In this document: positions 53,759 through 61,763 of the stretch, piece by piece
Position numbering within the stretch: the stretch's first letter is position 1
Layout of the letters: each line of letters opens with the position of its first letter
Assembly: GCA_026645415.1 (NCBI GenBank)
Contig: JAPEVH010000006.1
Coordinates: 27,061 to 91,060 of the forward strand
Length of the DNA: 64,000 nucleotides
From: Candidatus Electronema sp.
GTDB lineage: Bacteria; Desulfobacterota; Desulfobulbia; Desulfobulbales; Desulfobulbaceae
Direction of reading: 5' to 3'
Translations under genes and position numbers: made by a program
Notes under the pieces: model-generated
Databases searched by the model: none
The model's input: only the letters and a program-made list of their open reading frames with translations
Told to the model about the DNA's origin: nothing

Positions 53759-54736
53759 ATGGCTGTCACGCTCAGACAGTTTGAAATTTTTATTGCTGTA
53801 GCAGAAACCGCCCAAGTAACCAAAGCAAGCAAGAAGCTGTTTCTGACGCAATCAGCAGTTAGTATGGCTTTGGCTGAATTAGAAAATCAACTTAGCGGCC
53901 CACTTTTTGATCGCCACGGGCGCAGTCTTCTTCTTAATGATCGAGGCCGCTATCTGTTGCCATTGGCTAAAAGGCTTATCTTTCAGATTCGTAATATTGA
54001 GTCTATGCTCACAGAAAAAAAAGATTCTGTGGCTGGTTCGCTAGAAATTGTCGCTAGTTCTTCAATTGGTAACTATGTGCTTCCCTATCCAGTAGGCTTA
54101 TTCATGCGTATGCATCCAGAAGTACGGATCAACATGATGGTGGCTAACACTCGGCAGGCAGAGCGCTTAGTTGCCCAAGGCGTGATGGATCTTGGCTTTG
54201 TTGAAGGCAGCGTAGGTTCCGAAGCAGTGCGGCGTACACCTTGGTTTGAGGATGAGTTGCGAATTGTTGTCAGCTCATCACATCCTTTGGCAAAGCAAAA
54301 TAGTTTTCGTATCCCTGATGACCTAGAGGAGACAGCATGGGTATTGCGTGAGGAAGGCTCAGGCACAGCGGAGACATTCAAGAGTCGGCTCGGTAATCAT
54401 GCTACGCTGCTTAATATTGTTACTCGGATGGGACATACAGAGGCCATCAAAAAAGCAGTGGAAGCTGGTGTGGGTGCGGCCTGTCTTTCTGAATTGACCA
54501 TTTGTCGCGAGACGGAATACGGCTGGCTAAAAAGTTTACCAGCTACTGGCATTGACATGCGCCGCCAGCTCTCTATTATTCAGCATCAAGACAAAATGAC
54601 CACCCGCCTAATGGAAGAATTTCTCCGTTTTTGTAGCATTATGAGTCAGTGTGGCTTAGGTCGAGAGCATTTGGCTTCGCCGAGACGGCTAGATGAGTTG
54701 CTTCAGCAGGCAGTGGCAGGAGCTATGCCGCTCTAA
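53759..54736 (+). CDS. LysR-type transcriptional regulator
   Basis: A protein of 325 residues. The N-terminal helix-turn-helix reads TLRQFEIFIAVAETAQVTKA and SQSAVSMALAELENQL-like; the substrate-binding domain runs from about residue 90 to 295 (VASSSIGNYVLPYPVGLFM; EGSGTAETFKSRLG). I use ATG 53759 with AAGGAG 7 bases upstream instead of the GTG 18 bases earlier. It has about 25-30 residues more than usual at the C-terminus (LASPRRLDELLQQAVAGAM), and these resemble the end of MnmE, whose last codons follow directly in another frame. Its target is unknown; the effector is probably a small metabolite. Confidence 0.88.
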   Translation: MAVTLRQFEIFIAVAETAQVTKASKKLFLTQSAVSMALAELENQLSGPLFDRHGRSLLLNDRGRYLLPLAKRLIFQIRNIESMLTEKKDSVAGSLEIVASSSIGNYVLPYPVGLFMRMHPEVRINMMVANTRQAERLVAQGVMDLGFVEGSVGSEAVRRTPWFEDELRIVVSSSHPLAKQNSFRIPDDLEETAWVLREEGSGTAETFKSRLGNHATLLNIVTRMGHTEAIKKAVEAGVGAACLSELTICRETEYGWLKSLPATGIDMRRQLSIIQHQDKMTTRLMEEFLRFCSIMSQCGLGREHLASPRRLDELLQQAVAGAMPL

Positions 54737-54851
54737 CTACAAAACTGTTGATCTCCAGACCGTGCTTGATCATCTTGCTGATATTGTTGGCCTGACCACG
54801 CCGGACGATGTACTGGATGCGGTGTTTTCTAAGTTTTGTATTGGGAAGTAG
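54735..54851 (+). pseudogene. mnmE: 3' remnant of mnmE (tRNA modification GTPase)
   Basis: Directly after the LysR stop, frame 0 reads NYKTVDLQTVLDHLADIVGL, then TTPDDVLDAVFSKFCIGK and a stop. This is the MnmE C-terminus, including the terminal CIGK motif whose Cys holds the active site. The GTPase and folate-binding parts are absent, so only about 38 codons survive, perhaps preceded by about 20 more now read as the LysR tail after a one-base frame change. A REP-like palindrome follows two bases later. A complete mnmE must exist elsewhere if the cell makes the modification. Confidence 0.85.
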
Positions 54852-54852
54852 G

Positions 54853-54880
54853 CGTTCCAACTTTGGAACGAGAAAAAAAT
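54853..54880. repeat. REP-like palindrome, short copy
   Basis: A perfect dyad CGTTCCAA-CT-TTGGAACG followed by AGAAAAAAA. The right arm GGAACGAGAAAA is the same as in the longer palindrome at 55940-55979. Confidence 0.7.
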
Positions 54881-54885
54881 AAGAA

Positions 54886-55206
54886 TTGGGAGACGTTGTC
54901 TTGGGAGGAACAATTGGATTTTTCATTAGTAGTGGTATAATTGTTATTTTGTCAATAAATTTCCCTTGTCTTGGAAAAATAGTTATGAATCCATTTGTCC
55001 TTATGATTATAGTTTTATCCTTTGTATTTATCGGAAGTAAAATAGAAGAAAACGGCAAGATAACTATTGATGATGTAAAAGAAGCAATTAAAGATGGAAC
55101 AGGGATGACTTTTTATTGGTTTGCGATTTGGATAGCTATAGGATTAGCGTGCTTTGCCATTGTATGCTTTTTGAAAATTCTAAATTCTATGCCAACAAAT
55201 TATTAA
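54886..55206 (+). CDS. Small membrane protein, unknown family
   Basis: A possible protein of 106 residues from a TTG start. Three hydrophobic segments are seen: GGTIGFFISSGIIVILSI, MNPFVLMIIVLSFVFIGS and YWFAIWIAIGLACFAIVCF, the last two separated by a charged loop (EENGKITIDDVKEAIKDGTG). I do not recognise a family. It lies between a REP-like palindrome and another orphan membrane gene and is more AT-rich than the region around it, so both are probably accessory. The start codon is uncertain, and no strong ribosome site is evident. Confidence 0.45.
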   Translation: MGDVVLGGTIGFFISSGIIVILSINFPCLGKIVMNPFVLMIIVLSFVFIGSKIEENGKITIDDVKEAIKDGTGMTFYWFAIWIAIGLACFAIVCFLKILNSMPTNY

Positions 55207-55274
55207 TTCTTTCTTGTTGCCGAAATCAAACATGAAAATGTTTAGTCGTTAAAAGGATAAAGGGAGATTCGATT

Positions 55275-55937
55275 TTGCCTAAAGAACTCTACTATATAAT
55301 AAGTCTTGTATTTTCTTGTTTAGCACTGCTTATTTCTGTAACCACTGCGTGGCTAACCTTGTTTAGAAAAGGACGGCTGGTTATGACCCAGCCAACTGTA
55401 GTTTTCTTTGGGCCTGATGGTTATCGATTCGACAGCAAAAAAAACAAAGTTTATTTACGAACTCTCTTGTATAGCACAGCTAAAAAAGGTCAAGTTATAG
55501 AGAGTCTTCATATTGCGCTGCATCGAAATGAATCAAAGCAAAATTTCAATATATGGGTGTATGGCGAGAAAGGAGATTTGAAGCGAGGCAGTGGTTTGTT
55601 TATACCTCAAGAAGGTATCACGTATGATCATCATTTTCTATTGCCTGAAGATGGTGCCAACTTTCAGTTTTTATCTGGTTCCTACAGCTTAGTAATATTC
55701 GCTAAGTTGGTTGGCAAAACAGATATCCAGCAACTTTTCTCGGTAAATTTAAATATACCTGAATCTCAGGCGGCAAAACTATCGGAGCCAAATACTGGAA
55801 TTTATTTTGATTGGGGGCCTGACCAGAAATCGTATCACTCACACATTGATACAAAGCCAAAGCCAGAGAGAGATCGAGATATTGATTCTCTGCTCGAAAT
55901 AATTGCTAACAAGAAAATGCGATCATCACCCTGTTGA
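55275..55937 (+). CDS. Single-helix membrane-anchored protein, unknown family
   Basis: A protein of 220 residues from TTG 55275, which has AAAGGGAG about 9 bases upstream. An N-terminal membrane helix (IISLVFSCLALLISVTTAW) is followed by a beta-rich soluble domain (TVVFFGPDGYRF; TLLYSTAKKGQVIESLHIAL; YSLVIFAKLVGKTDIQQLFS) and a charged tail. Such small helix-plus-beta proteins occur as accessory genes of unknown role. No enzyme motif is seen. It ends just before the long REP-like palindrome and is paired with the small membrane gene upstream. Confidence 0.6.
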   Translation: MPKELYYIISLVFSCLALLISVTTAWLTLFRKGRLVMTQPTVVFFGPDGYRFDSKKNKVYLRTLLYSTAKKGQVIESLHIALHRNESKQNFNIWVYGEKGDLKRGSGLFIPQEGITYDHHFLLPEDGANFQFLSGSYSLVIFAKLVGKTDIQQLFSVNLNIPESQAAKLSEPNTGIYFDWGPDQKSYHSHIDTKPKPERDRDIDSLLEIIANKKMRSSPC

Positions 55938-55939
55938 GT

Positions 55940-55979
55940 GTTTTCTCGTTCCCACGCTGGGGCATGGGAACGAGAAAAC
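55940..55979. repeat. REP-like palindrome, long copy
   Basis: A 15-base perfect stem, GTTTTCTCGTTCCCA with TGGGAACGAGAAAAC, and a 10-base loop. The GTTCCCACGCTGG / TGGGAACGAG core is that of a widespread class of extragenic palindromes. No T tract follows on +. Confidence 0.85.
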
Positions 55980-56039
55980 TAGAAATATAATTCAATAGTT
56001 ATAAACATCGCTTCCCGACAAAAGACTAATCTTTATAAT

Positions 56040-57953
56040 ATGCTGCAATTAGATAATATCCTCTGGCTCCCAGACGAAACCCAAGCCATCCTCTTTGACA
56101 TGGACGGCGTTCTTGTGGATAGTCTTGGTCTTGATTTTACCCTCTGCAAAGAGCTTCTCAGCAAGCATTTAGGCAGGTCAGTAACTCTCAGCAAAGACTT
56201 TATCCGTTCCATCTTCGCCTATCATCCTCCTGAATTCTGGCGGAGAATTGTTGCCTTTATTGAAGAAAAAGAAGGCATTTCCGTAGATGCTGACGTGCAG
56301 CAGGCTGTGCTGGCTGAATACAATCTTGCACGGAAAAATGCTGTCTTTCCGGTCAATCCGGGTATTATCACTATTCTTTCTGCTTGCAAGAAGCAACATA
56401 TTAAAACAGCAGTGGTATCCAACAATCCAACAGAGGATGTCCGCAAAATACTAACCCAGTCTGGCATTGCTGAATATTTTGACCTGATCATTGGCAATGA
56501 TCTGCACAAACTCCAACCAAAGCCTGCACCTGATACCTACATCTATGCCGCTAATCTGTTGGAAGTGCCGCTGGGCCTTTGCGCTGTGATTGAAGATTCG
56601 CTGCTTGGTGCAGAAGCAGGTGATAAAGCTGGTTGCTTTGTGGTTGGCGTAGCAACTGGCGGCACCTCTTTTGCAGATTTGGAAGGATCGACATTTACTC
56701 GGCGGGTTTATTCTTCTTTTCAAACCAATCACCTTGCCTTGCAATTCGGCGATGTGAAGAAGAAAAGCCTGCATACGCCGAATGATTTTATCAGTCACAT
56801 GGTAGAGCACATTGCTTGGCGCATGGGTTGCGGTATTGAGCTGTTTTGGAATAGCAACAATTGGCCGCAGCTCGGTAAAAAGTTAGGACAAAGCATTGCT
56901 GCCTTGCCGCAACGAGCTAAATCTGCGGCTGCGTTAGGCATGATTGATGACGGCAGCGCGGAAGTCTCAGTGACTTCGACAGATGAGCCGGATTTACTGA
57001 TTGAAACTATAGAGCAGCTTGAGCCAACATGGTTTTTTGGCCTGCGCTGTGAGCAGCTTGAGTCTAGCGCGCCACTGTTGGAACTGCTACGTGGCCTGAC
57101 GCAGGGCCTACGAGTGCGGCTACATGTCCTTGTTTGCGGCGTTGAAGATCCGCATCATACGTGGGAGGGCGTGTTCCGCTCCATTGGTATTGCTTTGGGC
57201 AAAATGTTTGCGCCTAACGAATCTCTTCCTCCGGCAAAAGAAACAGAACAAGCCACGCCTGCGCATGGCATTGTTGTTGAAGAATTGACTGATCAGACGG
57301 CTGCCCTTGTCCGTACCACAGCAGAAAGTCGTGTGCGCGTGGCTGTAAACTGTGCCGTACATTGGCCAGGCAGCTACAACTTCACGGTTGGATCATCGAT
57401 TCAGGTCAGTGCTTTTGGTGGTCTATTAGAGGCAATGGCCAAGGAAGCGGGTTTCACTTTGTCAGTTGATTTTATTGCCGAGCGACTGAGTTCCAGCCAC
57501 GTCGTAACAGAAGACACAGGCTTGGTACTGGGTCGTGCTTTGAAAGAGCTGCTTGTTCAGCGTATGAACTGCTGCGGGGTACAGGGCGCAGGGAGTAGCA
57601 TCCAAACGGAGGCAGATTATCACAGCCAAGCAGTTAGCGTTGGGGTCAGCGTAGAGGGCCGCAAGTTCGTCAAATTCGTGCCCTTTACAGAGGACTACAG
57701 TGAATTTCGTAAATCCTTCTTGCTTGGCCAAGATGTATATGGTGGTCTCTTCTCAGAGGATTTAGATGATTTCCTTGATGGATTAGCAGGTGGGCTGGAT
57801 TGCAGCATCATGGTTCATATCCGGCAGCGAGTTAGTCCAGCAGAAGGCTGGCTGTTCCTTTTCCAGCATCTTGGCAAAGCCTTACAAGAAGTATTTCAAG
57901 AAAATCCTTGCCGAAAAGGTGTGCCACCAGGTGTTAAGGCAACCCTTTGTTAG
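56040..57953 (+). CDS. HAD phosphatase fused to tandem IGPD-like (HisB-like) domains
   Basis: A protein of 637 residues. Residues 1-230 are a beta-phosphoglucomutase-type HAD phosphatase (FDMDGVLVDS at 19-28, VVSNNPTED, KPAPDTY, IEDSLLGAEA). The rest looks like four half-units of imidazoleglycerol-phosphate dehydratase: near 250 (FISHMVEHIAWRMGCGIEL), near 365 (EDPHHTWEGVFRSIGIAL), near 460-500 (GGLLEAMAKEAGFTLSV; SSHVVTEDTGLVLGRAL) and near 575 (FLDGLAGGLDCSIMV). The His-His-x2-Glu metal motif is intact only in the second unit. The HisB bifunctional enzyme also joins a HAD phosphatase to IGPD, but with one IGPD and a different HAD class. Substrate unknown. Confidence 0.75.
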   Translation: MLQLDNILWLPDETQAILFDMDGVLVDSLGLDFTLCKELLSKHLGRSVTLSKDFIRSIFAYHPPEFWRRIVAFIEEKEGISVDADVQQAVLAEYNLARKNAVFPVNPGIITILSACKKQHIKTAVVSNNPTEDVRKILTQSGIAEYFDLIIGNDLHKLQPKPAPDTYIYAANLLEVPLGLCAVIEDSLLGAEAGDKAGCFVVGVATGGTSFADLEGSTFTRRVYSSFQTNHLALQFGDVKKKSLHTPNDFISHMVEHIAWRMGCGIELFWNSNNWPQLGKKLGQSIAALPQRAKSAAALGMIDDGSAEVSVTSTDEPDLLIETIEQLEPTWFFGLRCEQLESSAPLLELLRGLTQGLRVRLHVLVCGVEDPHHTWEGVFRSIGIALGKMFAPNESLPPAKETEQATPAHGIVVEELTDQTAALVRTTAESRVRVAVNCAVHWPGSYNFTVGSSIQVSAFGGLLEAMAKEAGFTLSVDFIAERLSSSHVVTEDTGLVLGRALKELLVQRMNCCGVQGAGSSIQTEADYHSQAVSVGVSVEGRKFVKFVPFTEDYSEFRKSFLLGQDVYGGLFSEDLDDFLDGLAGGLDCSIMVHIRQRVSPAEGWLFLFQHLGKALQEVFQENPCRKGVPPGVKATLC

Positions 57954-58412
57954 CACACCTCCGCTTATCGATTAGTTGCATAAAGGTTGTGATGATAGGC
58001 TAAGATCGTCCTTAAACTGTTCTTCGTCTGCCATATTGCGCACCTTGTAGGAACTTTTCTGCGTCACATTTCACGGCTGCATCGTCCCGTTTCTCACTTC
58101 CATTGCCTCAAAGTCAATTGGAATCAACGCGATTCCAATTGACTTTGCCCCATTTCCGATTGGAATCGGCCTGATTCCAGTCGACATTGCCCCAATTCCA
58201 ATCGACTTTGACACGATTCCTGCCGACATCAAGGCAATTCCAATTGACATCGGCTTAATTCCAAGGTGAATTGCCCTGATTCCAATCGGAATCGGAGTGA
58301 TTCCAGCGTGACTTGAGGCGTTGCAAACGCAGACTGCTTTGATTCAATTGACCGAAAAGGCACTACTCTGCAAACTGATGGGTGGTAAGAACAGGTTGTA
58401 GGATTTGTGCTG
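57954..58412. other. Intergenic spacer with the 21-bp repeat array
   Basis: The 459-base spacer between two convergent genes contains the repeat array described separately and no supported gene. A short minus-strand frame over the array gives a Leu-Glu-rich heptad pattern, which follows from the 21-base period. Confidence 0.75.
58131..58319. repeat. Nine tandem 21-bp dyad units before eptA
   Basis: Nine units of exactly 21 bases, starting at 58131, 58152, 58173, 58194, 58215, 58236, 58257, 58278 and 58299. Each begins (G/A)ATTCC or a close variant; the remainder varies (AATTGACTTTG, AATCGACTTTG, AATCGGAATCGG). Several units contain the dyad GATTCC-N4-GGAATC. A degenerate unit with the same dyad precedes the array at about 58110-58130. 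Confidence 0.9.
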
Positions 58413-60044
58413 TTATTCATCGGCGAAGATATCTAACTTTTTGTTATACAACGTTGTCTTAATCTGAAACAGTCCGAGCAAGGTATGGAATACATTGTCA
58501 TGGCTGTACTTGTCATTCCTATGCGCTAAGATACTTTTCACAGGGAGCTTTTTCTTGAAATCATCACCAAGCCACATCAGGGCACCAATATGTGTCTGCA
58601 CTTCTGGGGCAATGATGTATGGAATGCCGTGCAGATAGACCCCATTTTCGCCTAAGCTCTCACCGTGATCACTGAAATAGAGCATCGCGACCTCATGAGT
58701 GTCGTTGTATTTCTTTAAGAAGCGAATAACCTGATCCAGAAAATAGTCTGTATAGAGTAACGCATTATCATAGGCATTAATGATCTCTGATCGACTACAC
58801 TTCTCAAACTCATTAGTCTGACATGCTGGCGTGAATTGCTCAAATTGTTTTGGGTATCGTTTATAGTAAGCTGGGCCATGATTTCCCATCTGATGAAGAA
58901 CGATTAAAATATTCTTGCTGTCGTGTTGGCTCACATACTGATCTAAGCCAACCAGCATTCCTGCATCTCTGCATTCTTCCTTCAAGCACATGGTGTTCAA
59001 ATCAGGACTTCTGTAATCCTGACAAGGAACACGTACCGCTACTCCTTTTGAATCAGAATTATTATCCCGCCACAAGATATCTACTGAGCCTGTATTCTGT
59101 AATACATCAAGAACATTTCCATATTCTTCGCCCTTGTTGCTGTTGAATTCTGCCTGTGGAAAAGAAGAAAACATACAAGGTACAGAATATGCCGTAGAGG
59201 TTCCGCAAGAATAAACATTGCTGAAATCTATAACACCTTCCTTTTTGAGGAGCGGATTTGTTTCTCGCTGATACCCGTTTAACGAGAAATGATCTGCTCG
59301 TGCTGCTTCTCCGACAATAAAAAAGACTATCTTCTTCTTGCTCCCCTTTGGCTCGCTCATTGTTGCATCTGTTCCGATCTGAACAAATGCTTTCTTGCGA
59401 ACAAAGACCTCTTTACTCATGTATTTCCCAAAGGAATAGACATAATAGATAGGGTTCACATAGTAGCGTAATTCCTGATGCTCTCTGAAGAACGAGGTAT
59501 AGAACTTGTTAGAAGAGAGGAGCAGGATGAATATCAAGAGAAGTATGAGGAAAACATCTCTCAACTTATAGGCAACTGCCTTTTTCAGGGAAACGTCGGT
59601 AATCTGTATTCGATATAGAAACAAGCTGGGAATAAGGCCAAGAAAGAAGACGTAGCAAAGTATCTTGAGATTCAACAGGTCATAGGTTTCAAGGTAGTTC
59701 GTTTCAGTAATGTTTCTGATCATAATGTAGTCAATAACTACATGGTATTTCTCGGCGAAATACACTGACAAAGAAGAGGCTATGAACAGCAGGACAAGAA
59801 GAGGCTTAGTCGTGTACTTTGATGACAAGAGGGTAATAAACAGGGCTATTACTAAGGTGACTCCTGTTGCTAGAGAGAGGAGAAACCAGATATTCTGCCA
59901 AGAGACTGGGTAGACTTCTATAACATGCTGAAAAAAGGATCTGTTGTAAACAACTATGAAGAACAACGAGACAGCCATAGTAAGTCGTGTGCTGCTGACT
60001 TCTCTTTTCTTCCATAACGCAGTAAAAGACGACAATATTCCCAT
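58413..60044 (-). CDS. eptA: Phosphoethanolamine transferase (EptA-like)
   Basis: A protein of 543 residues. About five N-terminal membrane helices (to residue 175) are followed by a periplasmic sulfatase-fold domain. Metal and nucleophile sites: FFIVGEAARADHFSLNGY with the start of the metal site, SCGTSTAYSVPCMFSS with the Thr nucleophile, HQMGNHGPAYY and YFSDHGESLGENGVYLHG. These are typical of lipid A or core phosphoethanolamine transferases, which add phosphoethanolamine to LPS and reduce binding of cationic peptides. The 3' end faces the 21-base repeat array; a terminator hairpin separates it from ppnP. Confidence 0.94.
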   Translation of the reverse strand: MGILSSFTALWKKREVSSTRLTMAVSLFFIVVYNRSFFQHVIEVYPVSWQNIWFLLSLATGVTLVIALFITLLSSKYTTKPLLVLLFIASSLSVYFAEKYHVVIDYIMIRNITETNYLETYDLLNLKILCYVFFLGLIPSLFLYRIQITDVSLKKAVAYKLRDVFLILLLIFILLLSSNKFYTSFFREHQELRYYVNPIYYVYSFGKYMSKEVFVRKKAFVQIGTDATMSEPKGSKKKIVFFIVGEAARADHFSLNGYQRETNPLLKKEGVIDFSNVYSCGTSTAYSVPCMFSSFPQAEFNSNKGEEYGNVLDVLQNTGSVDILWRDNNSDSKGVAVRVPCQDYRSPDLNTMCLKEECRDAGMLVGLDQYVSQHDSKNILIVLHQMGNHGPAYYKRYPKQFEQFTPACQTNEFEKCSRSEIINAYDNALLYTDYFLDQVIRFLKKYNDTHEVAMLYFSDHGESLGENGVYLHGIPYIIAPEVQTHIGALMWLGDDFKKKLPVKSILAHRNDKYSHDNVFHTLLGLFQIKTTLYNKKLDIFADE

Positions 60045-60067
60045 GTTCTGCTCGGCGATAGTATAAA

Positions 60068-60108
60068 GTTAGGTTTGGTCTCAGGTAATCCATCTGACCA
60101 AACCTAAC
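60068..60108 (-). terminator. Terminator of ppnP
   Basis: A perfect 13-base stem GTTAGGTTTGGTC/GACCAAACCTAAC with a 15-base loop lies 11 bases after the ppnP stop. On the minus strand it is followed by TTTATAC. It separates aroA-ppnP from eptA. Confidence 0.75.
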
Positions 60109-60119
60109 ATCTTCTCTTC

Positions 60120-60437
60120 TTACTCTGCTAAAAACGAGCAGCAGTAATCCATAGTGCTGGTGACCTTGAGCTGGAACTTTGCCTGCGCAGGGACTTCAAA
60201 CGACTGCCCACCAGTAATTGTCTGCCACGTAGAATGCTGGGGCAGCAGCACCTCTAGGTTGCCAGAGAACACCTCCATCAACTCTTTCGCGTCAGTGTTG
60301 AATTCATACTCGCCCGGCAGCATGATGCCCAAGGTCTTTTTGGAACCGTCGGCAAAAACAAGGGTCCGGCTGCTGACCTTACCGTCAAAGTAGATATTCG
60401 CCTTCTTGACCACCGTTACATTGTGAAACTCTGCCAT
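60120..60437 (-). CDS. ppnP: Pyrimidine/purine nucleoside phosphorylase PpnP
   Basis: A small cupin of 105 residues. The sequence FHNVTVVKKANIYFDGKVSS, then LGIMLPGEYEFNTDAKELME and GQSFEVPAQAKFQLKV, matches the DUF1255/YaiE family, which splits several nucleosides with phosphate. The length is typical. It lies 45 bases after aroA on the same strand and has an SD-like AGGAGA ahead of its ATG. It is followed by a strong terminator. Confidence 0.93.
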   Translation of the reverse strand: MAEFHNVTVVKKANIYFDGKVSSRTLVFADGSKKTLGIMLPGEYEFNTDAKELMEVFSGNLEVLLPQHSTWQTITGGQSFEVPAQAKFQLKVTSTMDYCCSFLAE

Positions 60438-60482
60438 TGCACTGTCTCCTTTATGAAGAAACGTTTTAACAACCTAGGTACG

Positions 60483-61763
60483 TTACTCTGCTCTTCTCAT
60501 CTCCAACCATCGTTCCCAGAAATCAGGGAAGGACTTGGCAACGCAGTCCTCGCCCTGAATCTTCACGCCCGGCACCCGTAAGCCAGCTATGGCAAAACAC
60601 ATGGCAATGCGGTGATCTTCATAGGTGGCAATCTCTGCGCCGTGCAGTCCTGCCCCGCCTTTGCCATGAATAATCATCCGGCCCTGCTCTTCGTGAGCAT
60701 CCACGCCCAGCTTGCGTAGCTCATGCACCATCACCGCCAGCCGGTCGCATTCCTTAATCCGCAGATGTTCGATATTGCTGATTACGGTGGTGCCTTGGGC
60801 AAAGGCCGCGACAACAGCTAAGGTTGGGGCAACATCTGGCATATTGCCCATATCTGCTTCAATGCCTTTGAGCTGTTCTGGCCCATGGACGCAGATGCCG
60901 CCTTGCTCCATGCTGATCTCGCAGCCCATCTGCACCAGCAAGGGCACTAAGCCCGCATCACCCTGTAACGAAGGCACGGGCACATTAGCAACCGTAACTT
61001 TACCGCCCGTCACGGCGGCAGCGGCCCAAAAGTAGGAGGCACCAGAGGCATCCCCCTCTACAGCATACGCAATCCCTTGATAACGACCCGGCGGAATACG
61101 GAAGCTGGTTAGGGAAGGGGCAGCCTCAACGTGAATACCGAAATCTCGCATCACGGCCAGGGTCATCTCCACATACGGCTTGGACAGCACCTCGCCCTGC
61201 ACCGTCAGTTCAGCAGGCTGCTTGGCATAAGGTGCGACCAGCAGTAAGGAGGAGAGATACTGGCTCGACTTACCCTCTGGCAGGACAGTTGGGCCACCTG
61301 ATAAGCCATCTGCATCAATCAGCAAAGGCGGGCAGCCGGTGCCAGTCTCGCTTTTGATGTGTACTTGCCAGCCCTGCAAGGCGTGGATGAGTGGCGCAAT
61401 AGGCCGGGCGGCCATGCGTTTATCACCAATGATGCGAAAGTGCCCCTGCCCAAGGGCTGCCACAGAGGTGAGAAAGCGGGTCGCAGTGCCATTATTGCCG
61501 AGAAAGATATCCTCTGCTGGGGGCTGGATTGCGCCTGCACAGCCAGTCACTTGCCATGCGGCAGGCTGGCTGTCGTCGATTGCAATGCCCATTTGCCGCA
61601 GAGCAGTAATCGTATAATGCGTGTCTTCGCTGGCCAAGGGGCCGAGCAAGGTTGATTGGCCTTCCGCCAAGGCTGCTGCGATGAGCGCACGTTGAGTAAG
61701 GCTCTTGGAGCCGGGAACCGAGACTCGTGCATCTAAGGATGATATAGGGGTAAATTCAATCAT
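60483..61763 (-). CDS. aroA: 3-phosphoshikimate 1-carboxyvinyltransferase (EPSP synthase)
   Basis: A protein of 426 residues. It joins PEP to shikimate-3-phosphate on the way to chorismate. Signatures: VPGSKSLTQRALIAAALAEG at the N-terminus, LGNNGTATRFLTSVAAL for the PEP site, and HLRIKECDRLAVMVHELRKL and ATYEDHRIAMCFAIAGLR at the C-terminus. NNGTATRF replaces the NAGTAMRP of class I enzymes, with the Gly-Thr core kept; inhibitor tolerance cannot be judged from this. It has no other aro gene nearby and shares a transcript with ppnP. Confidence 0.96.
   Translation of the reverse strand: MIEFTPISSLDARVSVPGSKSLTQRALIAAALAEGQSTLLGPLASEDTHYTITALRQMGIAIDDSQPAAWQVTGCAGAIQPPAEDIFLGNNGTATRFLTSVAALGQGHFRIIGDKRMAARPIAPLIHALQGWQVHIKSETGTGCPPLLIDADGLSGGPTVLPEGKSSQYLSSLLLVAPYAKQPAELTVQGEVLSKPYVEMTLAVMRDFGIHVEAAPSLTSFRIPPGRYQGIAYAVEGDASGASYFWAAAAVTGGKVTVANVPVPSLQGDAGLVPLLVQMGCEISMEQGGICVHGPEQLKGIEADMGNMPDVAPTLAVVAAFAQGTTVISNIEHLRIKECDRLAVMVHELRKLGVDAHEEQGRMIIHGKGGAGLHGAEIATYEDHRIAMCFAIAGLRVPGVKIQGEDCVAKSFPDFWERWLEMRRAE

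Noticed and set aside
54886..55206. Toxin or holin identity for the small membrane protein
   Set aside because: Three hydrophobic segments alone are not enough, and no antitoxin-like or phage gene is next to it.
58229..58420. Small Leu-Glu-rich protein on the minus strand
   Set aside because: It is read through the 21-base array; the heptad pattern is a by-product of the period and there is no ribosome site.
60068..60108. Insertion sequence end
   Set aside because: The perfect 13-base inverted repeat is next to the ppnP stop and followed by T residues on that strand; a terminator explains it.
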